Shown: piece after piece, positions 45,032 through 52,406 of the stretch
Layout: each line of letters opens with the position of its first letter
Position numbering within the stretch: position 1 is the stretch's first letter
NCBI RefSeq assembly: GCF_002632725.1
Contig: NZ_NJAI01000001.1
Coordinates: 417,953-481,952, forward strand
From: Xenorhabdus hominickii
GTDB taxonomy: Bacteria > Pseudomonadota > Gammaproteobacteria > Enterobacterales > Enterobacteriaceae
Length of the DNA stretch: 64,000 nt
Reading direction: 5' to 3'
Translations under genes and position numbers: made by a program
The notes under the pieces: generated by a model
Told to the model about the DNA's origin: nothing
Seen by the model: the letters and a program-made list of their open reading frames with translations, nothing else
Database searches by the model: none

Positions 45032-47350
45032 TTATACAAGACGCTGAGTTTCAGATTCACTCTGTTCTGTGAGAGATAATTTCACTGGCACAGACTTTGA
45101 TGTTGGTGTACCTGTACCCTCACCAACGCTATTCATTGGTACTAGTGGGTTCGTCTCTGGATAATAAGCAGCAAGGTTGCCGCGTGGAATGTTGTAAGAA
45201 ACCAATTTGAAACCGTAGACTTTACGCTTGATACCATCATTCCATACCGTTTCGATATCGACGAGATCACCCTCCTCATATCCCGCTTGCGCGATATCTT
45301 CCGGATGCATAAACAGCACTTCCCGTTGACCATAAACCCCTCGATAGCGATCATCCAAACCATAAATCGTAGTGTTGTATTGATCATGAGAACGCAAGGT
45401 CTGCAACACAAAAGGAACTTCAGCACCTTCAATTTGCGGAAACAGCGTTTTCGGCAGTGGTGCATGACTAAATTCTGCTTTTTTGCTCGGTGTGGCAAAA
45501 CGTAATTCGGCTGCCGCATTACCAAGATAGAAGCCACCGGGATGTTCACATTTTTTATTGAAACCATCAAAACCCGGAATAGTTGCAGCAATATGGTCGC
45601 GGATCTTATTGTAATCCCCAGCCAATTCCAGCCAGTTAATCGTTGCTGTATTGCCTACCGTAGCATTCGCAATACCTGCAACGATCGCAGTTTCAGAACG
45701 TTGGGTATCAAATAACGGTTTATTCACACCTTCTGAGGCATGAACCATGCTGAAAGAATCTTCTACTGTCACAAACTGTGAACCTGTAACCTGAATATCT
45801 CGTTCAGTACGACCTAATGTTGGCAGGATAAGAGCACCTTTTTTACCGGTAACAAGATGACTCCGATTTAATTTGGTACTGATATGCACAGTCAAGTCGC
45901 AGTGCCGCAGGGCCTCTTCTGTACGCAGGCTGTCAGGAGCTGCTGCAGCGAGGTTCCCACCCAGAGCGATCAGAACTTTGATTTCATCACGCAACATAGC
46001 ACTCAGCGCCTGCACAACATTATGCCCATGAGCACGAGGGGGTTCGAAACCAAAATGGGCAGCCATACTATCTAAGAAAGGCTTGAAAGGTTGTTCATTA
46101 ATCCCCATCGTCCGATTGCCTTGCACATTACTGTGACCACGAACCGGACAAAGCCCTGCTCCGGGTTTACCCAACTGACCAAACAGTAATTGAAGATTAA
46201 CAATTTCACGAACGGTAACCAATGAGTGTTTATGTTGAGTGATTCCCATTGCCCAAGTACAAATAACGCGTTCAGCATTTTGGTAAATACTCGCAGCCTC
46301 GCGCAATTGTGCTTCGGTCAACCCCGATTGTTTTTCAATAAATGACCATTCGGTAGCGTCAACTTCTTGCAAATAAGCATCCACGCCTTCGGTGTAGGTT
46401 TCGATAAATTCCAGATCAAAAATACCTGATTTACCTTCAGTCAACAGAGCGTTATGAGTTTCCAAAAGCGCTTTAACAATCCCCCGCACCGCTGCCATAT
46501 CGCCACCAAGATTAGGTTGGTAGTAACGATGGCTAATGTTACCCGCCATTGGAGTAATCACTTCGAGTGGTTTTTGTGGATCAGCGAAACGCTCTAAACC
46601 GCGCTCATGCAGAGTATTAAAAGTAACAATGCGAGTGCCACGCTCTGCGGCATGCCGTAAGCTATGCAACATCCTGGGGTGATTTGTGCCGGGATTTTGT
46701 CCGAATATAAAGATGGCATCAGCATGATCAAAATCTTTCAGCAAAATGGTACCTTTACCCACGCCTAAACTTTTCAACATACCGTAACCACTGGCTTCAT
46801 GGCACATATTGGAGCAATCAGGGAAGTTATTCGTTCCCAAAACACGGCCAAACAACTGATAAAGCCATGAAGCCTCATTACTGGCTCGACCAGAAGTATA
46901 CAACTCAAGCTGATCAGGGTTATCCATGCCTTTTATATGGCTGGCAATCAGAGCAAAAGCATCATCCCAGCTAACCGACTCATAATGATCCGTTTGCGGG
47001 TTATAGCTCATCGGTTCAACGACTCGCCCTTGATATTCAAGGAAATAATCACTCTGTTGGTAAAGTTTACTGACACTGTGAGTAGCAAAGAACTCCCGCT
47101 CAACGTGTCTGCGAGTTGCTTCCCAAGTCACTGCTTTAGCCCCGTTCTCACAGAAACTGAACAAGCTTTTATTGTCATCTCCCCATGCGCATCCCGGACA
47201 ATCAAAGCCTCTGGGCTTGTTCATCCGCATCAGATTAACCATGTTTTTTAAGGCTTGTTTACTGTCAAAGACAAAACGAGTTGTTGCTTCCAAAGACCCC
47301 CAACCACCAGCAGCTGCATGATAGGGTTTTATTTTTGATTTAAATTTCAT
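45032..47350 (-). CDS. ydeP: YdeP/FdhF-family molybdopterin oxidoreductase
   Basis: A 772-residue molybdenum enzyme matching E. coli YdeP, linked to acid resistance. The N-terminal Cys motif is GFDCPGCAW, followed by CENGAKAVTWE; the molybdopterin-binding core contains NPGTNHPRML, GMGITQH-like WAMGITQHKHS, RGHSNVQGNRT and LRSHDQYNTTIYGLDDRYRG. No Tat signal, so cytoplasmic. It points away from the flanking pyr genes and lies inside the insertion between pyrB and pyrI. Confidence 0.93.
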   Translation of the reverse strand: MKFKSKIKPYHAAAGGWGSLEATTRFVFDSKQALKNMVNLMRMNKPRGFDCPGCAWGDDNKSLFSFCENGAKAVTWEATRRHVEREFFATHSVSKLYQQSDYFLEYQGRVVEPMSYNPQTDHYESVSWDDAFALIASHIKGMDNPDQLELYTSGRASNEASWLYQLFGRVLGTNNFPDCSNMCHEASGYGMLKSLGVGKGTILLKDFDHADAIFIFGQNPGTNHPRMLHSLRHAAERGTRIVTFNTLHERGLERFADPQKPLEVITPMAGNISHRYYQPNLGGDMAAVRGIVKALLETHNALLTEGKSGIFDLEFIETYTEGVDAYLQEVDATEWSFIEKQSGLTEAQLREAASIYQNAERVICTWAMGITQHKHSLVTVREIVNLQLLFGQLGKPGAGLCPVRGHSNVQGNRTMGINEQPFKPFLDSMAAHFGFEPPRAHGHNVVQALSAMLRDEIKVLIALGGNLAAAAPDSLRTEEALRHCDLTVHISTKLNRSHLVTGKKGALILPTLGRTERDIQVTGSQFVTVEDSFSMVHASEGVNKPLFDTQRSETAIVAGIANATVGNTATINWLELAGDYNKIRDHIAATIPGFDGFNKKCEHPGGFYLGNAAAELRFATPSKKAEFSHAPLPKTLFPQIEGAEVPFVLQTLRSHDQYNTTIYGLDDRYRGVYGQREVLFMHPEDIAQAGYEEGDLVDIETVWNDGIKRKVYGFKLVSYNIPRGNLAAYYPETNPLVPMNSVGEGTGTPTSKSVPVKLSLTEQSESETQRLV

Positions 47351-48121
47351 AAAAATCTCTTATCTTTTATGTTGTGGTCAACATAATAGGCCACAGATTG
47401 ACAGGTGAACCAAAAACTAAAAGTCGTCCTTCGCTTTATAATCATACTCCTACCTATCTATTGTGGTAGTAATTCCGTGTTTAATTTACGAAAAAACCGA
47501 GCTATTTACGATTAATGCATCTATAGCAACACCTCTAATTCCACAAATTTTCCGATTTCCATCAGGTCAGTGAACCAAAGTTGCTATATATACATAGATA
47601 GGTCTGTGTGATGTTTAATGATGATTCGTAATACGACAATTAGCGGTGAACATGAACATAGTGTGATGGAGATCAGATATACGATAGCAGAGGCCGAATA
47701 GAGAGTAAGGCTTCTATTTTGATTCGGGACTAAAGATTTTGCTTATAGTGAGGGGGAAGAGATACATACAGAAAATAAGAATACACAACTTGGAAAGTAA
47801 GGAACATATTGGTACTAGAATGGGGTTTTCGATAGAGATATCATCACAATACATCCCTAATGTTGTACATATTAACATCACCTGCTCGTTATGCTCATAA
47901 CCTTTATTCATCAATCTGTTAAGTATAACGAGCAGGAACACGACTTTTTGACACAAAGTTTATACACTCATCATTCCTTTCTCTGATATCCCTTCCTTAG
48001 AGCCTTACGCTACATACATAGAATTTCCCTGATGCCGACATCTTGTATTACAAAATATTAATAGATAACATAATATTATGAATATCAACGCACGACAATA
48101 TATTATCAAAGAGATGATATA
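47351..48121. other. Intergenic region, no convincing gene
   Basis: About 770 bp between the divergent ydeP-like gene and the HTH-S24 operon. It must hold both promoters. A hydrophobic frame on the minus strand (47714-47956) has only a TTG start and no ribosome site, so I do not call it. The last 100 bp before 48122 are A/T-rich and contain TAATATTATG-type -10 candidates. Confidence 0.5.
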
Positions 48122-48775
48122 ATGCAAGAACCGAACAATAAGAAAACAACCGAATCTGATGCCTTGTTGTCAAACATCGCACAAAATATTGATTTTTTGA
48201 TGAAAAAAAACAATATAGACTCACAATCTCTGAGTCAGTTAACAGGCCTTGGCATTGCCACTATCAATAGTCTTAAACGTGGTGTTGGGAATCCTACTAT
48301 TGCTACTATTTCATCTATTGCGGATGTATTTGGTGTCAATGTTGGTGAAATTACAGACAATAAATTATTTGAATCAAATGAAAATCAAGAGATTATTTCA
48401 TCAATACCCCTAATTCGTTATGACGAATTAGATGGCTATGCATCAGGGAAAGTGGTAAACACAAATCTATATAAACTCAGTATTCAGGAAGATCATGAAG
48501 GCTCACTTTTCGCAGTAGAATTTTCAAATAACCTTCTATCGCCGTACTTTGATAGCAACACTATTGCAATAGTTTCTAAAACTGAAAGCTTTTGTGACAG
48601 TGATGTAGTACTTGTAAAAATTAAAGATGCTCCTATTTGTTTTAGGCAAATTTTTGTAGGAGAAAGTGGAATTTACTTTTCAATATTAGGAATTGAACAC
48701 GAACGTAAAATGACCTTCACTCAAAATTATACAATAATTGGTGTTGTGATAAAATCAATTAGAAAATTAAAATAG
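48122..48775 (+). CDS. XRE helix-turn-helix regulator with S24-like domain
   Basis: A 217-residue protein. The N-terminal helix-turn-helix reads DSQSLSQLTGLGIATINSLKRG and NPTIATISSIADVFGV. The C-terminal half resembles the LexA/CI S24 fold (LLSPYFDSNTIAIVSKTESF, SDVVLVKIKDAPICFRQIFV), but I see no Ser-Met catalytic pair, so self-cleavage is doubtful. Base composition is AT-rich. It is the first gene of a tightly packed four-gene operon and probably its regulator; loss of repression by a signal would switch the unit on. Confidence 0.8.
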   Translation: MQEPNNKKTTESDALLSNIAQNIDFLMKKNNIDSQSLSQLTGLGIATINSLKRGVGNPTIATISSIADVFGVNVGEITDNKLFESNENQEIISSIPLIRYDELDGYASGKVVNTNLYKLSIQEDHEGSLFAVEFSNNLLSPYFDSNTIAIVSKTESFCDSDVVLVKIKDAPICFRQIFVGESGIYFSILGIEHERKMTFTQNYTIIGVVIKSIRKLK

Positions 48776-48785
48776 GAAATTAATT

Positions 48786-49268
48786 ATGGATAAAATAATT
48801 GATTTTTTCAAAAAAACATTCAAACCTCGTTATATATATAGTTTACAAAAATTCGATCCAATAAAAGAAAACGGATTTTATATCCTTAAAGAATTAGGCA
48901 CCCACACATGTATAAAAGCAACTGCCGAAGATATTTTTGAAAGTGATTTTCTATACAACATCAATCCTGCTGACATCATATTTATAACACGTTTTGAAGA
49001 AAATGACATGAGAAAAAAGCAGAGATTCGAAATAATAGAAGAAAGGCGGGATCTGATATTTACTATACAAAATCACTATTCTCGAAGACAAGTAAATGGA
49101 AAAGAATTACTGATAGATAAGAATATAGTAGAAAAATTAGACCCAAGTAGTCTTGTAAGAATCGCCTACATGTCAGGATTAAAAGATGGAAGAAAAATTT
49201 CCGACGAAATATCAAGATCTGAAAAAATAAAATCATCAAAAACCACAAAACTAAAGGTGATAAAGTGA
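48786..49268 (+). CDS. Hypothetical protein of the four-gene operon
   Basis: A 160-residue soluble protein, no recognised domain. It starts MDKIIDFFKKTFKPRYIYSL, has GFYILKELGTHTCIKATAED and SDFLYNINPADIIFITRF in a predicted alpha/beta middle part, and a Lys/Ser-rich basic C-terminus (SEKIKSSKTTKLKVIK). No signal or membrane segment. It begins 10 bases after the regulator and overlaps the transporter gene by 4 bases, so it is translationally coupled and likely essential to the unit's function. Confidence 0.75.
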   Translation: MDKIIDFFKKTFKPRYIYSLQKFDPIKENGFYILKELGTHTCIKATAEDIFESDFLYNINPADIIFITRFEENDMRKKQRFEIIEERRDLIFTIQNHYSRRQVNGKELLIDKNIVEKLDPSSLVRIAYMSGLKDGRKISDEISRSEKIKSSKTTKLKVIK

Positions 49269-49963
49269 ACCGAGATTACCCTACCAATTCAAAGTTCAAA
49301 TATGATTCCTTATTCATTTCGTTATCCGTCACTATAATGATAACTTGTGATGTTCTGGTCTATAAAACCCTAGATTTCCACGGCTTTAAGATTACATTTA
49401 GTGGAATTTTATTCTCATTTTATTTCCTTATCTCCACAATTCAAACGGAAGTTTATGGATATAGACAAGGAGTAAAAACTGTCTGGACCATAGTATTGTG
49501 CCAATCAATCTTTGTAATGATTATCTTTGCAGCATCCCATGCACAACCTGAAAATAATCAAATATCAATGAATTTCAAAGCATTATTTGGTGAATTTTGG
49601 CGTGTTATGGTAGGGACATGGACTTCAGTACCAATTTCTTATTTTATAAATGGGTTCGTGATATCTACCTTAAAAAAAGTCTTTCTCGGCCGATTTTTTT
49701 TCATCAGATATATCATTGCGTCAATGATTACTCAAGCTGCTCTTCTATTATCAGCATATCCTATAAGCCTGTCTTCAAAATATAGCTTCAATGAACTCAT
49801 TACAATAATTGCAACAACATGGTCTTATAAAGTAATAATGTCCATTATCCTTCTACCTATAGGAATAATATTGGCAGACAAAGTAAAAAAACTAGAGTCC
49901 ACTGATATATATGATTGGAATATCTCATACAATCCATTTATTTTCGGAGGTAATAAAAAATGA
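49265..49963 (+). CDS. VUT-family (YhhQ-like) membrane transporter
   Basis: A 232-residue protein with six predicted helices. The central motif GILFSFYFLISTIQTEVYGYRQGVKTVW contains the EVYGY signature of the VUT_1 family (queuosine-precursor carrier YhhQ), though the acidic FxxxDxxxE pattern is altered. It overlaps neighbours by 4 bases on both sides (ATGA-type). A role moving a nucleoside-like or other small molecule is inferred from the family. Its partnership with a phosphoesterase and a repressor is unusual for YhhQ. Confidence 0.7.
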   Translation: MNRDYPTNSKFKYDSLFISLSVTIMITCDVLVYKTLDFHGFKITFSGILFSFYFLISTIQTEVYGYRQGVKTVWTIVLCQSIFVMIIFAASHAQPENNQISMNFKALFGEFWRVMVGTWTSVPISYFINGFVISTLKKVFLGRFFFIRYIIASMITQAALLLSAYPISLSSKYSFNELITIIATTWSYKVIMSIILLPIGIILADKVKKLESTDIYDWNISYNPFIFGGNKK

Positions 49964-50703
49964 AAGCTATTCAATTAACAGACATACATTTAACCCGAAA
50001 CAGAGAACAAAAAATATTTGATATAAATCCTTATGACAATTTTGATTTTGTTTGTGAGGAAATACATAGAATAATTAATATTACCGAAATAGAGTTAATT
50101 ATCGTATCCGGTGATATTACAAATGATGGGGATGTCTATGCCTATCGATACTTTTTAAATAAAATGGAGTCGCTAAAAAAACCTTATATTGCAATACTTG
50201 GCAATCATGATCTCAAAAGTAATTTTGATATCGCACTCACTGAAGAAAAAAGAAAATACATTATCAACTCACAAGAATATAACAATAAAGATTGGCATAT
50301 TATGTCTGTCGATACGGTTGTCGAAGGTGAAGATTATGGTTTTATATCTAAAAATAATCTTTATGAATTAGAAAGCAAAATTATTGAAAACAGAAATTTT
50401 AATATTGCCATATTTATGCATCATCATGTGATGCCAGTTGGTACACCACTTGTAGATAGTTGCATGCTGAATAATGCTAAAACACTGTTAGAACTCTGTG
50501 AAGAATATCAAGTTAACTTTATTGGTTGCGGACATGCCCACACTTCACGCACTTGGTATCATAATACAATGACAACATGTGTTGCCCCGGCTGTTTCATT
50601 CCAGTGGTTATCAGGAACAGATACCGTTACGATATCAAAAGGTTTTGGCTTCAATATAATAAATTTTTCACCTGATTTATCTATAACGTCATGTAGTTAT
50701 TAA
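49960..50703 (+). CDS. Calcineurin-like metallophosphoesterase (CpdA-type)
   Basis: A 247-residue phosphodiesterase. Metal-site motifs in order: TDIHL, SGDITNDGD, LGNHD, MHHHV and GCGHAHTS, the class III cyclic-nucleotide phosphodiesterase set (E. coli CpdA). It is cytoplasmic, without signal peptide. Last gene of the operon with the S24-type regulator and VUT transporter. Possible substrates include cyclic nucleotides or RNA-derived cyclic phosphates; none can be chosen from sequence. Confidence 0.85.
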   Translation: MKAIQLTDIHLTRNREQKIFDINPYDNFDFVCEEIHRIINITEIELIIVSGDITNDGDVYAYRYFLNKMESLKKPYIAILGNHDLKSNFDIALTEEKRKYIINSQEYNNKDWHIMSVDTVVEGEDYGFISKNNLYELESKIIENRNFNIAIFMHHHVMPVGTPLVDSCMLNNAKTLLELCEEYQVNFIGCGHAHTSRTWYHNTMTTCVAPAVSFQWLSGTDTVTISKGFGFNIINFSPDLSITSCSY

Positions 50704-50724
50704 TATCCTTCATTTCTTAAGTTA

Positions 50725-50845
50725 TATACTCGTCGTCTTTCAAGTTACAGCTTTGTTATCTGCGTTCACTCACCCCAGTCACATAGTTAACTATGCTGCT
50801 GGGGATCCTCTCTCTTACTACAACACTGCAAATTGAGATTCTTAG
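50725..50845 (-). repeat. ERIC element, inverted relative to the others
   Basis: On the plus strand it reads TATACTCGTCGTCTTTCAAG, CACTCACCCCAGTCACATAG and GCTGGGGATCCTCTCTCTTA, the reverse complement of the ERIC at 12516. The right end is degenerate. It abuts the truncated transporter gene at its 3' side. Confidence 0.88.
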
Positions 50846-50859
50846 AGGGCAACGATATC

Positions 50860-51133
50860 CTCTCCACCACAAAATAAAGTATCCCACCATCATTGTATTA
50901 TCAGCAACAATCGTGGATGCAACCATACTTTGAGAGGGTTCTAATTTAACCGTCATTGCTGCAAAGTTAACACCTCCCCCAGTATAAGAGGCCGAAATCA
51001 TTCCACTGATTTTGTCCAATTCTGGGATATATTTTCTGAATAGCAGGAAGGCAATTATTGTTCCTAACATCGTCGCGATAGAGGAAATACCCAATCTTAT
51101 ATGAGAAAATAGGCTGATTTCCTTGATCCCCTA
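50860..51133 (-). pseudogene. DUF819 (YjcL-like) membrane protein fragment
   Basis: Reading leftward, LGISSIATMLGTIIAFLLFRKYIPELDKISGM followed by ISASYTGGGVNFAAMTVKLE and VASTIVADNTMMVGYFILW is a typical middle part of DUF819/YjcL proteins (GGGVNFAA is characteristic). The full family member is about 380-400 residues; only about 80 remain. A stop precedes it in frame and the frame runs into the ERIC at its end. Debris at the right edge of the pyrB-pyrI insertion. Confidence 0.75.
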
Positions 51134-51139
51134 ATATCC

Positions 51140-51178
51140 GGAGGAAGAATACCGAAACGGTATTCATGACACAACATG
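51140..51178 (+). promoter_or_regulatory. Hairpin between ribosome site and pyrI start
   Basis: GGAGGA (51140-51145) is 30 nt from the pyrI ATG, normally too far. Between them ATACCG-AAA-CGGTAT (51149-51163) is a perfect 6-bp hairpin that could bring it closer. Another ATG at 51166 is out of frame. How pyrI is translated here is not clear. Confidence 0.4.
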
Positions 51179-51640
51179 ACTCAAGACCACCAATTACAAG
51201 TAGAAGCCATTAAATGTGGTACCGTTATCGATCACATTCCGGCTCATGTCGGCTTCAAATTATTGTCTCTGTTCAAACTCACCAAAACAGATCAACGTAT
51301 TACCATCGGCCTGAATCTACCTTCCAATCATCTGGGCAAAAAGGATCTGATCAAGATTGAAAATACGTTTCTGACAGAGCAGCAAGCCAACCAGCTCGCC
51401 ATATACGCACCACATGCCACAATCAACAACATTGAAAATTATGTGGTAGTGAAAAAAATGCCAATCAATCCGCCTGAGCGCATCGACAGTATTCTGATCT
51501 GCCCAAATGGCAATTGCATCAGCCATAATGAACCGGTTGAAAGCAGCTTTAACGTGATGGCGACCAAAGATGATGTGGTGCTGCGCTGTAAATACTGTGA
51601 AAAAGAATTTGATCGCCAAGCGGTTATCAATAACGATTAA
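51176..51640 (+). CDS. pyrI: Aspartate carbamoyltransferase regulatory subunit
   Basis: A 154-residue PyrI that binds ATP, CTP and UTP and tunes ATCase. The allosteric domain ([24 protein letters not shown]) and the zinc domain (CPNGNCISH...CKYCEKEF, four Cys) are complete. The gene looks intact, but it is not next to pyrB: a 6.3-kb block separates them. It is followed by ridA, as in E. coli. It must be transcribed from a promoter within the inserted DNA. Confidence 0.95.
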   Translation: MTQDHQLQVEAIKCGTVIDHIPAHVGFKLLSLFKLTKTDQRITIGLNLPSNHLGKKDLIKIENTFLTEQQANQLAIYAPHATINNIENYVVVKKMPINPPERIDSILICPNGNCISHNEPVESSFNVMATKDDVVLRCKYCEKEFDRQAVINND

Positions 51641-51754
51641 AAAAACCTGCTCCGGCAATTTAAAAATACCCTGTATCATTTGATGCAGGAGTTGGGAGCA
51701 CTATAATGGCGATCCCGCAAAATTTTCTATTCAGACGTTAAACAGGAGTTTCGA

Positions 51755-52141
51755 ATGTCACGTTCTATTCATACCGAGAATGCACCAGCAGCAATCGGCC
51801 CTTATGTTCAGGGTGTTGATCTGGGCAGCATGGTTATCACTTCCGGTCAGATCCCTGTTGATCCAAAAACCGGAACTATCCCTGAAGAGGTTACCGCACA
51901 AGCTCGTCAATCTTTGGAAAATGTTAAAGCCATTATCGAACAATCTGGCCTGAAAGTGGCGGATATCGTAAAAACTACGGTATTTGTTAAAGATCTGAAT
52001 GACTTTAACGCTGTGAACGAAATTTACAAAGCATTCTTCACTGAACATAATGCGCCTTTCCCTGCCCGCTCATGTGTTGAAGTTGCCCGTCTGCCAAAAG
52101 ATGTGAAAATCGAAATCGAAGCTATCGCCATCCGCAGCTAA
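51755..52141 (+). CDS. ridA: Reactive intermediate deaminase RidA
   Basis: A 128-residue YjgF/YER057c/UK114 protein. It hydrolyses enamine/imine intermediates formed by PLP enzymes such as threonine dehydratase. The family signature is in RSCVEVARLPKDVKIEIEAIA, whose Arg contacts the substrate. AGGAG precedes the ATG. Downstream of pyrI as in E. coli. Confidence 0.95.
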   Translation: MSRSIHTENAPAAIGPYVQGVDLGSMVITSGQIPVDPKTGTIPEEVTAQARQSLENVKAIIEQSGLKVADIVKTTVFVKDLNDFNAVNEIYKAFFTEHNAPFPARSCVEVARLPKDVKIEIEAIAIRS

Positions 52142-52157
52142 TTTTCTATGTCCGATG

Positions 52158-52193
52158 GCCCTGATAATCCCAATATCAGGGCTATTATTTTTT
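52158..52193 (+). terminator. Terminator of ridA
   Basis: A 9-bp stem GCCCTGATA / TATCAGGGC with a 7-nt loop, then TATTATTTTTT. It separates ridA from the nrdDG region. Confidence 0.85.
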
Positions 52194-52235
52194 ACCCTTC
52201 CTTTCCTGTTCCCGCCAAGGTAACTTTATCTTTCT

Positions 52236-52323
52236 TTGTCTTAGATCAACCTTGCATGTTGTATATCAGCTTTAATTTTCTACATATTGTGTTTAAATAA
52301 AATATATTCACTATATATGGTAT
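52236..52323 (+). promoter_or_regulatory. nrdDG control region: FNR-like site and two NrdR boxes
   Basis: TTGTC-TTAG-ATCAA (52236-52249) fits the FNR consensus TTGAT-N4-ATCAA with two mismatches. Two NrdR-box-like 16-mers follow at 52277-52292 (ending CATATTGTGT) and 52308-52323 (CACTATATATGGTAT), exactly 31 bp apart, the spacing known for NrdR box pairs. Together they indicate anaerobic activation and repression by NrdR-ATP/dATP. Confidence 0.7.
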
Positions 52324-52406
52324 TTATACACAAAATTATCCACATCAGACAAAAAATAGGCATTCATGTCATTTGCGCTTGTGGGTACATATCTAGGAGT
52401 CATATC

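Noticed and set aside
47714-47956. An 80-codon hydrophobic frame on the minus strand
   Set aside because: TTG start only, no ribosome site and no family resemblance; composition like neighbouring non-coding DNA.
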